Source of the DNA: SHVO01 sp964576515
GTDB taxonomy: Bacteria > Pseudomonadota > Alphaproteobacteria > Rhodospirillales > Rhodospirillaceae
DNA length: 64,000 bases
Assembly: GCA_964576515.1 (NCBI GenBank)
Contig: CAZNUW010000004.1
Span: forward strand, 1-64,000
Reading direction: 5' to 3'
In this document: positions 56,862-64,000 of the stretch, one piece after another
How positions within the stretch are numbered: the first letter of the stretch is position 1
How the letters are laid out: every line of letters starts with the position of its first letter
Program-made: the position numbers and the translations under genes
Notes under the pieces: model-generated
The model's database searches: none
Seen by the model: the letters and a program-made list of their open reading frames with translations, nothing else
What the model was told of the DNA's origin: nothing

Positions 56862-57573
56862 CCGCATTCTTGTGGTCGAGGACGATCTCCATCTCGCCGA
56901 AGGCATGGCCGAGAACATGCGCGCGGAAGGTTATACGGCGGACGCGGCCCACGACGGCCGCGCCGGGCTGACCCAGGCGCTGTCGACGGACTACGACCTC
57001 TTGATCCTCGACGTGATGCTGCCGCACATGGACGGTTTCGCCGTCTGCCGCGCGCTGCGTCAGGCGGGCAAGAATACGCCCGTCTTATTCCTGACCGCGC
57101 GCGGCGATCCGCAAGACCGGGTGCGCGGCCTGGAAGCCGGCGGCGACGACTATCTCACCAAGCCCTTTCACCTGGACGAATTTCTCCTGCGCGTGAAAGC
57201 CATTTTGCGCCGGTGGGACTGGTACAAGCAGTCGGTGGCCAAGCCGGCGTCCGACGGCGTGTTGAGTTTCGCCGGAAACGAAGTGAACTTCCGGACCTTC
57301 CGCGCGAAGTCGTGGGACGGTTCGTTCCACGATCTAACCGAAAAAGAAGCGATGATCTTGAAAGTCTTGTCCGAACAGCCCGGTGAAGTCGTCACCCGCG
57401 ACGACCTGCTTGAGAAAGTTTGGGGCTACGAAGTATTCCCCTCCACCCGCACGGTGGACAATTTCATCCTGCGCCTGCGCAAGATCTTTGAACGCGCGCC
57501 CCATGAGCCGCGTCACTTCCTCACCGTGCGGGGCGTCGGCTACCGGTTCCTTCTCGAAGGAGAAACCGTATGA
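56848..57573 (+). CDS. OmpR-family response regulator inside the haem operon
   Basis: A 241-residue regulator: receiver with Asp12/Asp13, phospho-acceptor Asp55 (LLILDVMLPHMDG) and Lys in YLTKPF, then a winged-helix Trans_reg_C domain (FRAKSWDGSFHDLTEKEAMILKVL, TVDNFILRLRKIFE, VRGVGYRFLLEG). It should bind direct repeats in DNA. It overlaps hemC by four bases (ATGA), so its translation is tied to haem-gene translation. It may regulate the operon itself. Confidence 0.95.
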   Translation: MSDMHRILVVEDDLHLAEGMAENMRAEGYTADAAHDGRAGLTQALSTDYDLLILDVMLPHMDGFAVCRALRQAGKNTPVLFLTARGDPQDRVRGLEAGGDDYLTKPFHLDEFLLRVKAILRRWDWYKQSVAKPASDGVLSFAGNEVNFRTFRAKSWDGSFHDLTEKEAMILKVLSEQPGEVVTRDDLLEKVWGYEVFPSTRTVDNFILRLRKIFERAPHEPRHFLTVRGVGYRFLLEGETV

Positions 57574-58511
57574 CCTTGCGTATCGGCACCCGTGGCTCGG
57601 CCCTGGCCCTTTGGCAGTCCGAAGAGGTGAAACGCCTGATCGGCCTTCTGCCCGGCGCGCCCGCGGTCGAACTCGTCATTATCAAAACGCGTGGCGACCT
57701 TCAGACCGACATCCCTTTGTGGTCCACGGAAGGCAAGGGCTTCTTCACGGCCGAACTCGATCGCGCGCTCCTGGACAAGGAGGTGGACCTGGTCGTGCAC
57801 AGCTTGAAGGATCTCGCGACCGCGATGACCGCGGATACGGCGCTCGCGGCGGTGCTCGAACGCGCCGATCCGCATGACGCGCTGTTGACCCGTGACGGCG
57901 TGAGTTTTGCCGACCTACCGTCCGGCGCGCGCATCGGCACCTCCAGTCTGCGGCGCAAGGCCTTCCTGGCGAAAGCCAGGCCCGATCTGCAACAGGTCGA
58001 GCTGCGCGGCAACGTGCCGACGCGGATCCGCAAACTGGACGACGGTGAATACGACGCGATCATTCTCGCCGCCGCCGGCTTGAAACGTCTCGGCCTCGCG
58101 CACCGCATCACCGAGTTGCTTGCAACGGACATTTTCCCGAACGCCGCCGCGCAAGGCGCAATTGCGATCTGCGCGCGCGCGGGAGACGAGGAAACGCTGC
58201 GGTGGCTGCGACCCCTCAACCACGGCGACACCCGCATCGCAATCGAAGCCGAACGCGCGATGCTGGGCCGCCTCGAAGGCGGCTGCCAGGTGCCGCTCGG
58301 CGTTCTCGCGACCGTTACCGGGTCGACCGTCTCACTGTACGCCGCTGCGTGCAATCTGGACGGCGCCGACTTCGTATCGGTGACGCGGACGGGACCGATC
58401 ACCGACGCGGCCGGTCTCGGAATCGCCGCCGCCGGCGATTTCATCTCGAAAGGCGGGGCCGCCGTGCTCGCCGAAGCCCATGCCCGCCGCCAGGCCGGCC
58501 TCAAAGGATAG
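57570..58511 (+). CDS. hemC: Porphobilinogen deaminase
   Basis: A 313-residue hydroxymethylbilane synthase. The dipyrromethane-cofactor Cys239 lies in LEGGCQVPLG, and substrate-binding motifs RGSALALWQSEEV, IKTRGD and HSLKDL are present. It joins four porphobilinogens. It follows the response regulator with a 4-bp overlap. Confidence 0.97.
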   Translation: MTLRIGTRGSALALWQSEEVKRLIGLLPGAPAVELVIIKTRGDLQTDIPLWSTEGKGFFTAELDRALLDKEVDLVVHSLKDLATAMTADTALAAVLERADPHDALLTRDGVSFADLPSGARIGTSSLRRKAFLAKARPDLQQVELRGNVPTRIRKLDDGEYDAIILAAAGLKRLGLAHRITELLATDIFPNAAAQGAIAICARAGDEETLRWLRPLNHGDTRIAIEAERAMLGRLEGGCQVPLGVLATVTGSTVSLYAAACNLDGADFVSVTRTGPITDAAGLGIAAAGDFISKGGAAVLAEAHARRQAGLKG

Positions 58512-58515
58512 AACC

Positions 58516-59544
58516 GTGACCGATAACCTTCCGCCGTTCCTCGCCGCCTGTCGCCGTCAGCCCGTGCCGCACACGCCGATCTGGGTGATGCGTCAGGCCG
58601 GGCGTTACCTGCCCGAGTACCGCGAGGTGCGCGCCAAGGTCGGGTTCGCCGAACTCACGCGCACGCCGGAACTCGCTGCCGAGGTGACGTTGCAGCCGAT
58701 CCGCCGCTTCGCCTTCGACGCCTCCATCATCTTCTCCGACATCATGGTGCCGCTCGAAGGCATGGGGATTGATCTCGATTACGCGCCCGGTCCGGTGATC
58801 GCGGATCCGATCCGGACGCTGAAGCAGGTTGATGAAATGCGCGCCCTCGTGCCCGAGCGCGATGTGCCGTTCGTCATGGAAGCGATCCGCCTGACGCGTG
58901 CCGGTCTTCCGGCGCATGTGCCGCTCATCGGGTTCGCGGGTTCGCCGTTCACGTTGTTCGCCTATCTGGTGGCGGGCAAGCCCTCGAAGGAATTCGCCGT
59001 GCCGCGCTCGTTCCTTCACGCCGAACCCGAAGTCTCGGCGCGCCTGCTCGAAAAACTCGCCGACGCCATGATTGTCTACCTGCGGGCGCAGGCCGCCGCC
59101 GGCGCGCAAGCCCTGATGTTGTTTGAATCCTGGGGCGGATTGCTCGGACCGTACGACTTCCGCCATGTCGCGCTGCCGCCCGTGAAACGTATTTTCGAGG
59201 GGCTGAAGGATCTCGGTGTGCCGCTGATCTATTTCGGGAACAACTGCGGCACCGTGCTCGACATTATCTCCGAGCTGCCTGTGGACGTCGTCGGCGTCGA
59301 CTGGCGCGTGTCGCTCGCGGGCGCGCGCAAACTGCTACCGGGCAAGGCGATCCAGGGCAATCTCGATCCCGCCGTTCTATTTGCCCCAAAAGCGACGCTT
59401 GAGAAGCGCGTCGATGAGGTGCTGGCCGACGCCGGTCCCGCGCCCGGTCACATTTTCAATCTTGGGCACGGCATCTGGCCGGAAGTCGATCCGGATGCCG
59501 TGAAACGCGTTGTCGACTACGTGCATGAACGGACCGCCAAATGA
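58516..59544 (+). CDS. hemE: Uroporphyrinogen decarboxylase
   Basis: A 342-residue HemE with the substrate motif VMRQAGRYLPEY near residue 22, LFESWGG and GNLDP. It removes four acetate carboxyls from uroporphyrinogen III. Start GTG 58516 has AAAGGA upstream; an in-frame ATG at 58480 overlaps hemC by 32 bases and is less likely. Overlaps hemF by four bases. Confidence 0.97.
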   Translation: MTDNLPPFLAACRRQPVPHTPIWVMRQAGRYLPEYREVRAKVGFAELTRTPELAAEVTLQPIRRFAFDASIIFSDIMVPLEGMGIDLDYAPGPVIADPIRTLKQVDEMRALVPERDVPFVMEAIRLTRAGLPAHVPLIGFAGSPFTLFAYLVAGKPSKEFAVPRSFLHAEPEVSARLLEKLADAMIVYLRAQAAAGAQALMLFESWGGLLGPYDFRHVALPPVKRIFEGLKDLGVPLIYFGNNCGTVLDIISELPVDVVGVDWRVSLAGARKLLPGKAIQGNLDPAVLFAPKATLEKRVDEVLADAGPAPGHIFNLGHGIWPEVDPDAVKRVVDYVHERTAK

Positions 59545-60383
59545 ACACGCCCGCAGCTTCTCCCGAGTTTATCGCCGACGCCGTCGCCTTCTTCCGGGGC
59601 TTACAGGACCGGATCTGCGCCAGCTTCGAGGGTTTCGAGGACGGCGCCAAGTTCGAGCAAACCGAATGGGAACGTGGTCCCGATCACCGTCTGAAGGGCG
59701 GCGGCCGGATGCGCGTGATGCGCGGCAAGGTGTTCGAGAAGGTCGGGGTCAACGTCAGCCACGTCTGGGGCAAACTCTCGGACCAGGGAATGACGCAAGT
59801 GCAAGGCGCGAAGGAGTCCGGCGGTCAGTTCACCGCCAGCGGCATTTCGCTCGTGACGCATATGGCGAACCCCTTCGTGCCGACGGTGCATATGAACCTG
59901 CGCTTCATGCACACCAGCAAACTCTGGTTCGGCGGCGGCGCGGACCTTACGCCCACGTTCCCGTTCGACGAGGACACAAAAGACTTCCACGCCGCGATGA
60001 AGGCGGCCTGCGACGGCTATCGTCCGAACGCCTACGATGAATATAAGGCGTGGTGCGATAAGTACTTCTATCTGCCGCACCGCCAGGAACCGCGCGGCGT
60101 GGGTGGCATCTTCTTCGACGATCTCGACAGCGGCGACATCGAGAAGGACTTTGCCTTCCTGCGCGATGTCGGCGCGGCGTTCCTCGACGTCTATCCCAAA
60201 ATTGTCGCGCGCCGGAAGGACACGGCCTTCACCGACGCCGATCGCGAGCGGCAGCTCGTCAAACGCGGCCGTTATGTCGAATTCAATCTTGTCTATGATA
60301 GGGGCACGAAGTTCGGTTTCGCCACAGATGCGAACCCGGACGCTTATCTCATGAGCATGCCGCCCGTGGCGAAGTGGCCGTAG
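59541..60383 (+). CDS. hemF: Aerobic coproporphyrinogen III oxidase
   Basis: A 280-residue oxygen-dependent HemF (GGGRMRVMRGKVFEKVGVN; NLRFMHTSKLWFGGGADLTPTFPF; EPRGVGGIFFDDL). It forms protoporphyrinogen IX with oxygen, so this operon works in air. ATGA overlap with hemE. No anaerobic hemN is seen in the window. Confidence 0.97.
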   Translation: MNTPAASPEFIADAVAFFRGLQDRICASFEGFEDGAKFEQTEWERGPDHRLKGGGRMRVMRGKVFEKVGVNVSHVWGKLSDQGMTQVQGAKESGGQFTASGISLVTHMANPFVPTVHMNLRFMHTSKLWFGGGADLTPTFPFDEDTKDFHAAMKAACDGYRPNAYDEYKAWCDKYFYLPHRQEPRGVGGIFFDDLDSGDIEKDFAFLRDVGAAFLDVYPKIVARRKDTAFTDADRERQLVKRGRYVEFNLVYDRGTKFGFATDANPDAYLMSMPPVAKWP

Positions 60384-60399
60384 AGATCGAGAGGGGACG

Positions 60400-60834
60400 A
60401 TGCTGTTTTTCTGGATCAAGGCGCTGCACATCATCGCGGTGATCGCGTGGATGGCGGGACTGCTTTATCTCCCGCGCCTGTTCGTCAATCACGCCGGCCT
60501 TGCGCCGGGATCGGAAGCGTCCGAGCTCTTGAAAGGAATGGAGCGCCGGTTGATGCGCATCATCATGCGCCCCGCCGCGGTCGTGGCCGTGCTGTTCGGC
60601 GTCACGATGCTGTTCCTTCCGCAGAGCCCTGTCGATTGGTCACAAGGCTGGATGCACGCGAAGCTGGCCTTCGTCGCCGGCCTTGGCTTCATGCATGGCA
60701 AGATGGAGCGCTGGCTAAAGGACTTCGCAACGGACGCGAACGCCCGGCCGGCGAAGTTCTATCGGATGATGAACGAAGTCCCGGCCGTGCTTATGATCGC
60801 GATCGTGATCCTGGTCGTGGTGAAGCCCTTCTAA
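60400..60834 (+). CDS. hemJ: Protoporphyrinogen oxidase HemJ
   Basis: A 144-residue membrane protein with four helices. Conserved residues include His in IKALHIIAVIAWMAGLLYLPRLFVNH and in WMHAKLAFVAGLGFMHG, and the C-terminus RMMNEVPAVLMIAIVILVVVKP is diagnostic of HemJ. It oxidises protoporphyrinogen IX with a haem cofactor and respiratory electrons. It lies 16 bp after hemF and ends the operon, abutting a convergent gene (1 bp gap). Confidence 0.92.
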   Translation: MLFFWIKALHIIAVIAWMAGLLYLPRLFVNHAGLAPGSEASELLKGMERRLMRIIMRPAAVVAVLFGVTMLFLPQSPVDWSQGWMHAKLAFVAGLGFMHGKMERWLKDFATDANARPAKFYRMMNEVPAVLMIAIVILVVVKPF

Positions 60835-60835
60835 T

Positions 60836-62989
60836 TTAGTCCGCCGAGCGCGCCTGGCTGTCCTTGATGATCGGCAGACTGCGGATGCGCCGGCCGGTCG
60901 CCTTGTACATGGCGTTCAGCAGGGCCGGCGTGACCGGCGGCGCGCCGGGTTCGCCGACGCCGCCCCAGAAGTCGCCCGACGGCACAAGCACCGTCTCCAC
61001 CGGCGGCATCTCGGCCATCTTCACCATCGGATAGTCGTGGTAGTTGCCTTGTTCCACGCCGCCGTTCTTGATGGTGATCTCGCCGTAATAGGCGGCCGAT
61101 AAAGCCCATGCGACGGCGCCTTCCGTTTGCGCCTTTACCGTGTCGGGGTTCACCACATGGCCGCAGTCGATGGCGGTCACCACCCGGTGCACTTTCGGAT
61201 GCCCGTCGGGCCGCACGGAGGCTTCCACCACGCTCGCGACATAACTTCCGTAGCCGTCCACCTGGGCGATGCCTTGATAAACGCCGGGCGGTAACGCGCG
61301 GCCCCAGCCGGCGGCCTTCGCGACCGCGTCCAGAACCGCGAGCTGCTTCGGCGCTTTCGCCAGGAGTTTGCGGCGGAATTCGTAAGGGTCCGCGCCGGCG
61401 GCTTCCGCCATCTCGTCGACGAAACACTCGCGGAAAAAACCGTTCTGGGAATGGTTCACCGAGCGCCAGTAGCCCACGGGCACATGCGTGTTGCGCATGC
61501 CGAAATCGACGCGGCGGTGCGCGACGTCATATGGGTTGTCCGTGAAGCAGACGAGGAAACCGAGGTCGGGTCCTTTCTTCAGCGCTTCCGGATTTGTCGT
61601 GGACAGAATCGATTGCCCGGCGATGCGGGTATCCCAGGCGACGGGATTGTTTTGCGCATCGAACCCGGCTTTGAACTTCGCCGCCGAAATCGGGCGGTAG
61701 TAGTCGTGGCGGATATCCTCCTCGCGCGACCAGATCACTTGAACGGGTTTTCCGACCGTCTTGGACAGGACAACCGCTTCGGGCACGTACTCGAGCTGTC
61801 CGCCGCGCCGTCCGAAGCCGCCGCCGGCCATGACGGGATGCACCTTCACCTTGGCGATATCCACACCCGCCGCGCGCGCGGCGAGATTGAGGGTCGCTTC
61901 GATATTCTGCGTCGGGGCCCAGATTTCCACCAGATCGCCGGTCACGCGCGCCGTCGCGTTCTGAGGCTCCATCGGGACGTGGCTGAGGAAGGGGGCGTGA
62001 TATTCGGCCTCGATGACCTTCACGGCGCCTGTGAGGGCGGTCGCGACATCCCCTTCCGCGGCGCCTTCGATGGCGTCGGCGGCGGTCAGGCCTTCGTTCA
62101 CGAAGCTGCGAATGTCCGCGTGGTTGATATGTCCATTGGGACCGCGGTCCCATTCGATCGGCAGCGCTGTTAAAGCTTGCGAGGCCTCCCAATAACTGTC
62201 GGCGACGACGGCGATCCCGGTGTCGAACAGCGGCACGACGGCGCGTACGCCCGGCAGGGTCTTCACCTTGCTGTCGTCGAAGCTTTTCAGTTTCCCGCCG
62301 AAGGCGGGCGCATGTTCGATGGCGGCGAACAGCATCTCGGGCAGGCGCACGTCGAGGGCGAACACAGGTTTGCCCATCACCTTGTCCGGAATATCGATGC
62401 GATGGACGGGCTGGCCGATGATGGTCCATTCGCTCGACGGTTTCAGCGCAACGTCCTTGGGCGGCGGCATCTTTGCCGCCGCGCCCGCGACTTTGCCGTA
62501 GGTCACCGTGCGGCCCGACGCCGCATGGGTGATGACGCTTTTCTCGGCTTTGAGTTCGCTGGCCGGCACCTTCCATTGTTGCGCGGCGGCGGCGATCAGC
62601 ATTTCACGGGCGCTGGCGCCGGCTTTGCGCAGGTATTCGTGCGAGGTGCGCACGGCGCGGCTGCCGACAGTCGCGGTCCCGCCCCACACGCGGTTGCGCT
62701 GGACGTGTTCGGTCGGATCAATGAATTCCGGTTTCACCTTGGCCCAGTCGGCGTTCAGCTCCTCGGCCACCATCATCGGCAGCGAAGTGAAGGCGCCCTG
62801 GCCCATCTCGGAGTGCGCGACACGCACAACAATGGTGTCGTCGGGTTGGATGACGATCCACGCGTTCACTTCCGGCGCTGCGGCGGCGGCTTCGGCGTCA
62901 CCGGCGGGCAGGGAGAACCCCAGCATCAGTCCGCCGCCGACGGCGGTGGACGCGGTCAGGAACAAACGGCGGTTGAGGGCGACGGTCAT
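60836..62989 (-). CDS. iorB: Isoquinoline 1-oxidoreductase-type molybdopterin subunit
   Basis: A 717-residue large subunit with a Tat signal (RRLFLTASTAVGGG). Molybdenum-site elements are VAHSEMGQGAFTSL, GGGFGRRGG and GEPGAPPVTPALLNA (catalytic Glu). It forms the xanthine-oxidase-family enzyme with the (2Fe-2S) subunit directly upstream. GAGGAG precedes ATG 62989. Such IorAB enzymes hydroxylate N-heterocycles or oxidise aldehydes and pass electrons to a cytochrome, since no FAD subunit is present. Substrate unknown. Confidence 0.92.
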   Translation of the reverse strand: MTVALNRRLFLTASTAVGGGLMLGFSLPAGDAEAAAAAPEVNAWIVIQPDDTIVVRVAHSEMGQGAFTSLPMMVAEELNADWAKVKPEFIDPTEHVQRNRVWGGTATVGSRAVRTSHEYLRKAGASAREMLIAAAAQQWKVPASELKAEKSVITHAASGRTVTYGKVAGAAAKMPPPKDVALKPSSEWTIIGQPVHRIDIPDKVMGKPVFALDVRLPEMLFAAIEHAPAFGGKLKSFDDSKVKTLPGVRAVVPLFDTGIAVVADSYWEASQALTALPIEWDRGPNGHINHADIRSFVNEGLTAADAIEGAAEGDVATALTGAVKVIEAEYHAPFLSHVPMEPQNATARVTGDLVEIWAPTQNIEATLNLAARAAGVDIAKVKVHPVMAGGGFGRRGGQLEYVPEAVVLSKTVGKPVQVIWSREEDIRHDYYRPISAAKFKAGFDAQNNPVAWDTRIAGQSILSTTNPEALKKGPDLGFLVCFTDNPYDVAHRRVDFGMRNTHVPVGYWRSVNHSQNGFFRECFVDEMAEAAGADPYEFRRKLLAKAPKQLAVLDAVAKAAGWGRALPPGVYQGIAQVDGYGSYVASVVEASVRPDGHPKVHRVVTAIDCGHVVNPDTVKAQTEGAVAWALSAAYYGEITIKNGGVEQGNYHDYPMVKMAEMPPVETVLVPSGDFWGGVGEPGAPPVTPALLNAMYKATGRRIRSLPIIKDSQARSAD

Positions 62990-63000
62990 GACGGTGCTCC

Positions 63001-63447
63001 TCAGGTTTTGGCGACGGAATGGATCGCGGCGCGCACGCGCGGATAGGTGCCGCAGCGGCAGATGTTGGTGACCGCGGCGTCGATGTCGGCATCGGTCGGA
63101 TTGGGCTTCTGGTTCAAAAGCGCCGCGGCCGCCATCATCATGCCCGGCTGGCAGTAGCCGCACTGGGGCACCTCGAGCGCGACCCACGCCTGCTGCACGG
63201 GGTGGCTGCCGTCCGTCGAAAGACCCTCGATGGTGGTGATCTTGGCGTCCGCCACCATGCCCACGGGCGTCACGCAAGCCCGGGCCGCGAGCCCGTCGAT
63301 ATGCACGGTGCAGGCGCCGCACTGGGCGATGCCGCACCCGAATTTGGTTCCGGTCATCGCGAGCTTGTCGCGCAACACCCACAAAAGCGGCGTCGAGGGA
63401 TCGACCTCGACACGATGAGCCTGGCCGTTGACGTTCAGCGTGATCAT
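63001..63447 (-). CDS. iorA: (2Fe-2S) subunit of the Ior-type oxidoreductase
   Basis: A 148-residue protein with two [2Fe-2S] clusters: plant-type CGIAQCGACTVHIDGLAARAC and QCGYCQPG with NICRCGTYPRVRAAI. It carries electrons from the molybdenum cofactor of IorB. GGGAGG precedes ATG 63447. Stop to iorB start is 11 bp. Confidence 0.96.
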   Translation of the reverse strand: MITLNVNGQAHRVEVDPSTPLLWVLRDKLAMTGTKFGCGIAQCGACTVHIDGLAARACVTPVGMVADAKITTIEGLSTDGSHPVQQAWVALEVPQCGYCQPGMMMAAAALLNQKPNPTDADIDAAVTNICRCGTYPRVRAAIHSVAKT

Positions 63448-63563
63448 GGAGACCTCCCTCGGTCTGGATGGCGCGGGGAGTATAGCCCTGTTCCGGGCCC
63501 CGGGCAGCCGATCTTGGGGCTTCCCCCTCGCTTTTTCCCCGATTCGGTGGCAAAGCACGGCCC

Positions 63564-63611
63564 ATGACAGTTCCAGTGACAGCTCCAGTGACAGCCTCCG
63601 TGACACGCCTC
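63564..63611 (+). repeat. In-frame 12-bp tandem repeat of start-like codons
   Basis: ATGACAGTTCCA, GTGACAGCTCCA, GTGACAGCCTCC and GTGACACGCCTC: four 12-bp units, encoding M/V-T-x-x repeats at the N-terminus of RlmI. Each unit supplies a possible start codon. Confidence 0.85.
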
Positions 63612-64000
63612 CCGCGCCTCCACCTCCAGCCGCGCGCCCAGCGACGCCTCCAATCCGGTTATCCGTGGATCTTCTCCAACGAGGTGAAGATGGACCGGGC
63701 GGTGAAGGCACTCGCGCCGGGGTCGGTTGTGACCGTCGCGGACGCCGGCGGGGAATTGCTCGCCACGGCGCATTTCAATCCGCGCACGCTGATCAGCGCG
63801 CGTGTCCTGGCGCACGCCCCGGACGCGGCCATCGACGCGGCGTTCGTCGAAACGAAACTGAAAGCGGCGATGAGCTTGCGCGACCGCTTGTTCGCGCGGC
63901 CGTTCTATCGCCTGGTCCATGCGGAAGCCGATGACTTGCCCGGCCTTGTGATCGACCGCTTCGGCGATGTCTTTGTCGTTCAGCCCAACACAGCCGGCAT
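63564..64000 (+). CDS. rlmI: 23S rRNA cytosine methyltransferase RlmI-like (5' part)
   Basis: The first 145 residues, cut by the window edge: a PUA domain (LHLQPRAQRRLQSGYPWIFSNEVKMDRAVKALAPGSVVTVADAGGELLATAHFNPRTLISARVLA, approximate) and the start of the linker to the methyltransferase domain (LPGLVIDRFGDVFVVQ). The first 48 bases are four 12-bp repeats each beginning ATG or GTG in frame, so the exact start is open. No RBS is obvious. Confidence 0.88.
   Translation, partial: MTVPVTAPVTASVTRLPRLHLQPRAQRRLQSGYPWIFSNEVKMDRAVKALAPGSVVTVADAGGELLATAHFNPRTLISARVLAHAPDAAIDAAFVETKLKAAMSLRDRLFARPFYRLVHAEADDLPGLVIDRFGDVFVVQPNTAG

Overview
This 64 kb window is a GC-rich, densely packed bacterial chromosome segment with about 70 protein genes, most supported by recognisable families, Shine-Dalgarno sequences and ATGA or GTGA overlaps. 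The gene content fits an Alphaproteobacterium: a BigR/SqrR-type persulfide regulator, an HWE histidine kinase, HemJ, a large TonB-dependent receptor, paired CspA genes and an extra IF-1-like protein. A lineage near Rhizomicrobium/Micropepsaceae is a guess, not shown by the sequence. No rRNA, tRNA or CRISPR array was seen.

Layout. 0.3-2.9 kb: persulfide/sulfite detoxification (blh divergent from bigR, rhodanese, TauE). 3-6.2 kb: a small unknown gene, an MscS channel and an AsmA protein. 6.5-8.6 kb: truncated haemoglobin divergent from a Cys-rich MarR regulator, followed by two thioredoxin-fold proteins. 8.7-12 kb: ABC-F ATPase, OsmC, CspA, CarD. 12-14.7 kb: an ATP-grasp ligase/zinc-peptidase pair and a DUF1801 protein. 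14.7-18.9 kb: a cluster of small minus-strand genes rich in RNA-linked proteins (zinc ribbon, IF-1-like, NYN-LOTUS nuclease, IF-1, CspA). 19-21.2 kb: a carboxymuconolactone decarboxylase-like gene, a repeat-rich spacer and a complete IS3-family element with a 4-bp target duplication. 21.5-28.8 kb: TonB receptor, transporters and small enzymes. 28.8-33.7 kb: tyrosine/homogentisate catabolism (hpd, VOC, fahA, maiA) divergent from an Lrp regulator; no hmgA is present. 33.7-42.9 kb: a D-amino-acid-oxidase-like protein with circularly permuted motifs, MFS, RidA, XRE regulator, DrrAB-type ABC exporter, an unknown secreted protein and a 2-oxoglutarate oxygenase. 42.9-53 kb: NupC, two ABC exporters, an MBL lipoprotein, an HWE kinase with a single-domain response regulator, glutathione peroxidase and a PRC-barrel protein. 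53.1-60.8 kb: a haem operon hemA-hemL-[histidine kinase-response regulator]-hemC-hemE-hemF-hemJ. 60.8-64 kb: an Ior-type molybdenum hydroxylase and the start of rlmI.

The strongest leads are the haem operon, the IF-1/NYN-LOTUS operon, the ATP-grasp/peptidase pair and the permuted oxidase. The haem operon uses the C5 route (glutamyl-tRNA reductase), unusual for an Alphaproteobacterium; its reductase lacks the usual GxGxxG loop, and a two-component system sits inside the operon. At DNA level the most interesting items are a 75-bp ungapped element shared by two unrelated promoters, a helically phased GTCGCG array beside the IS, and tandem repeats that duplicate translation starts at the response regulator and rlmI genes.
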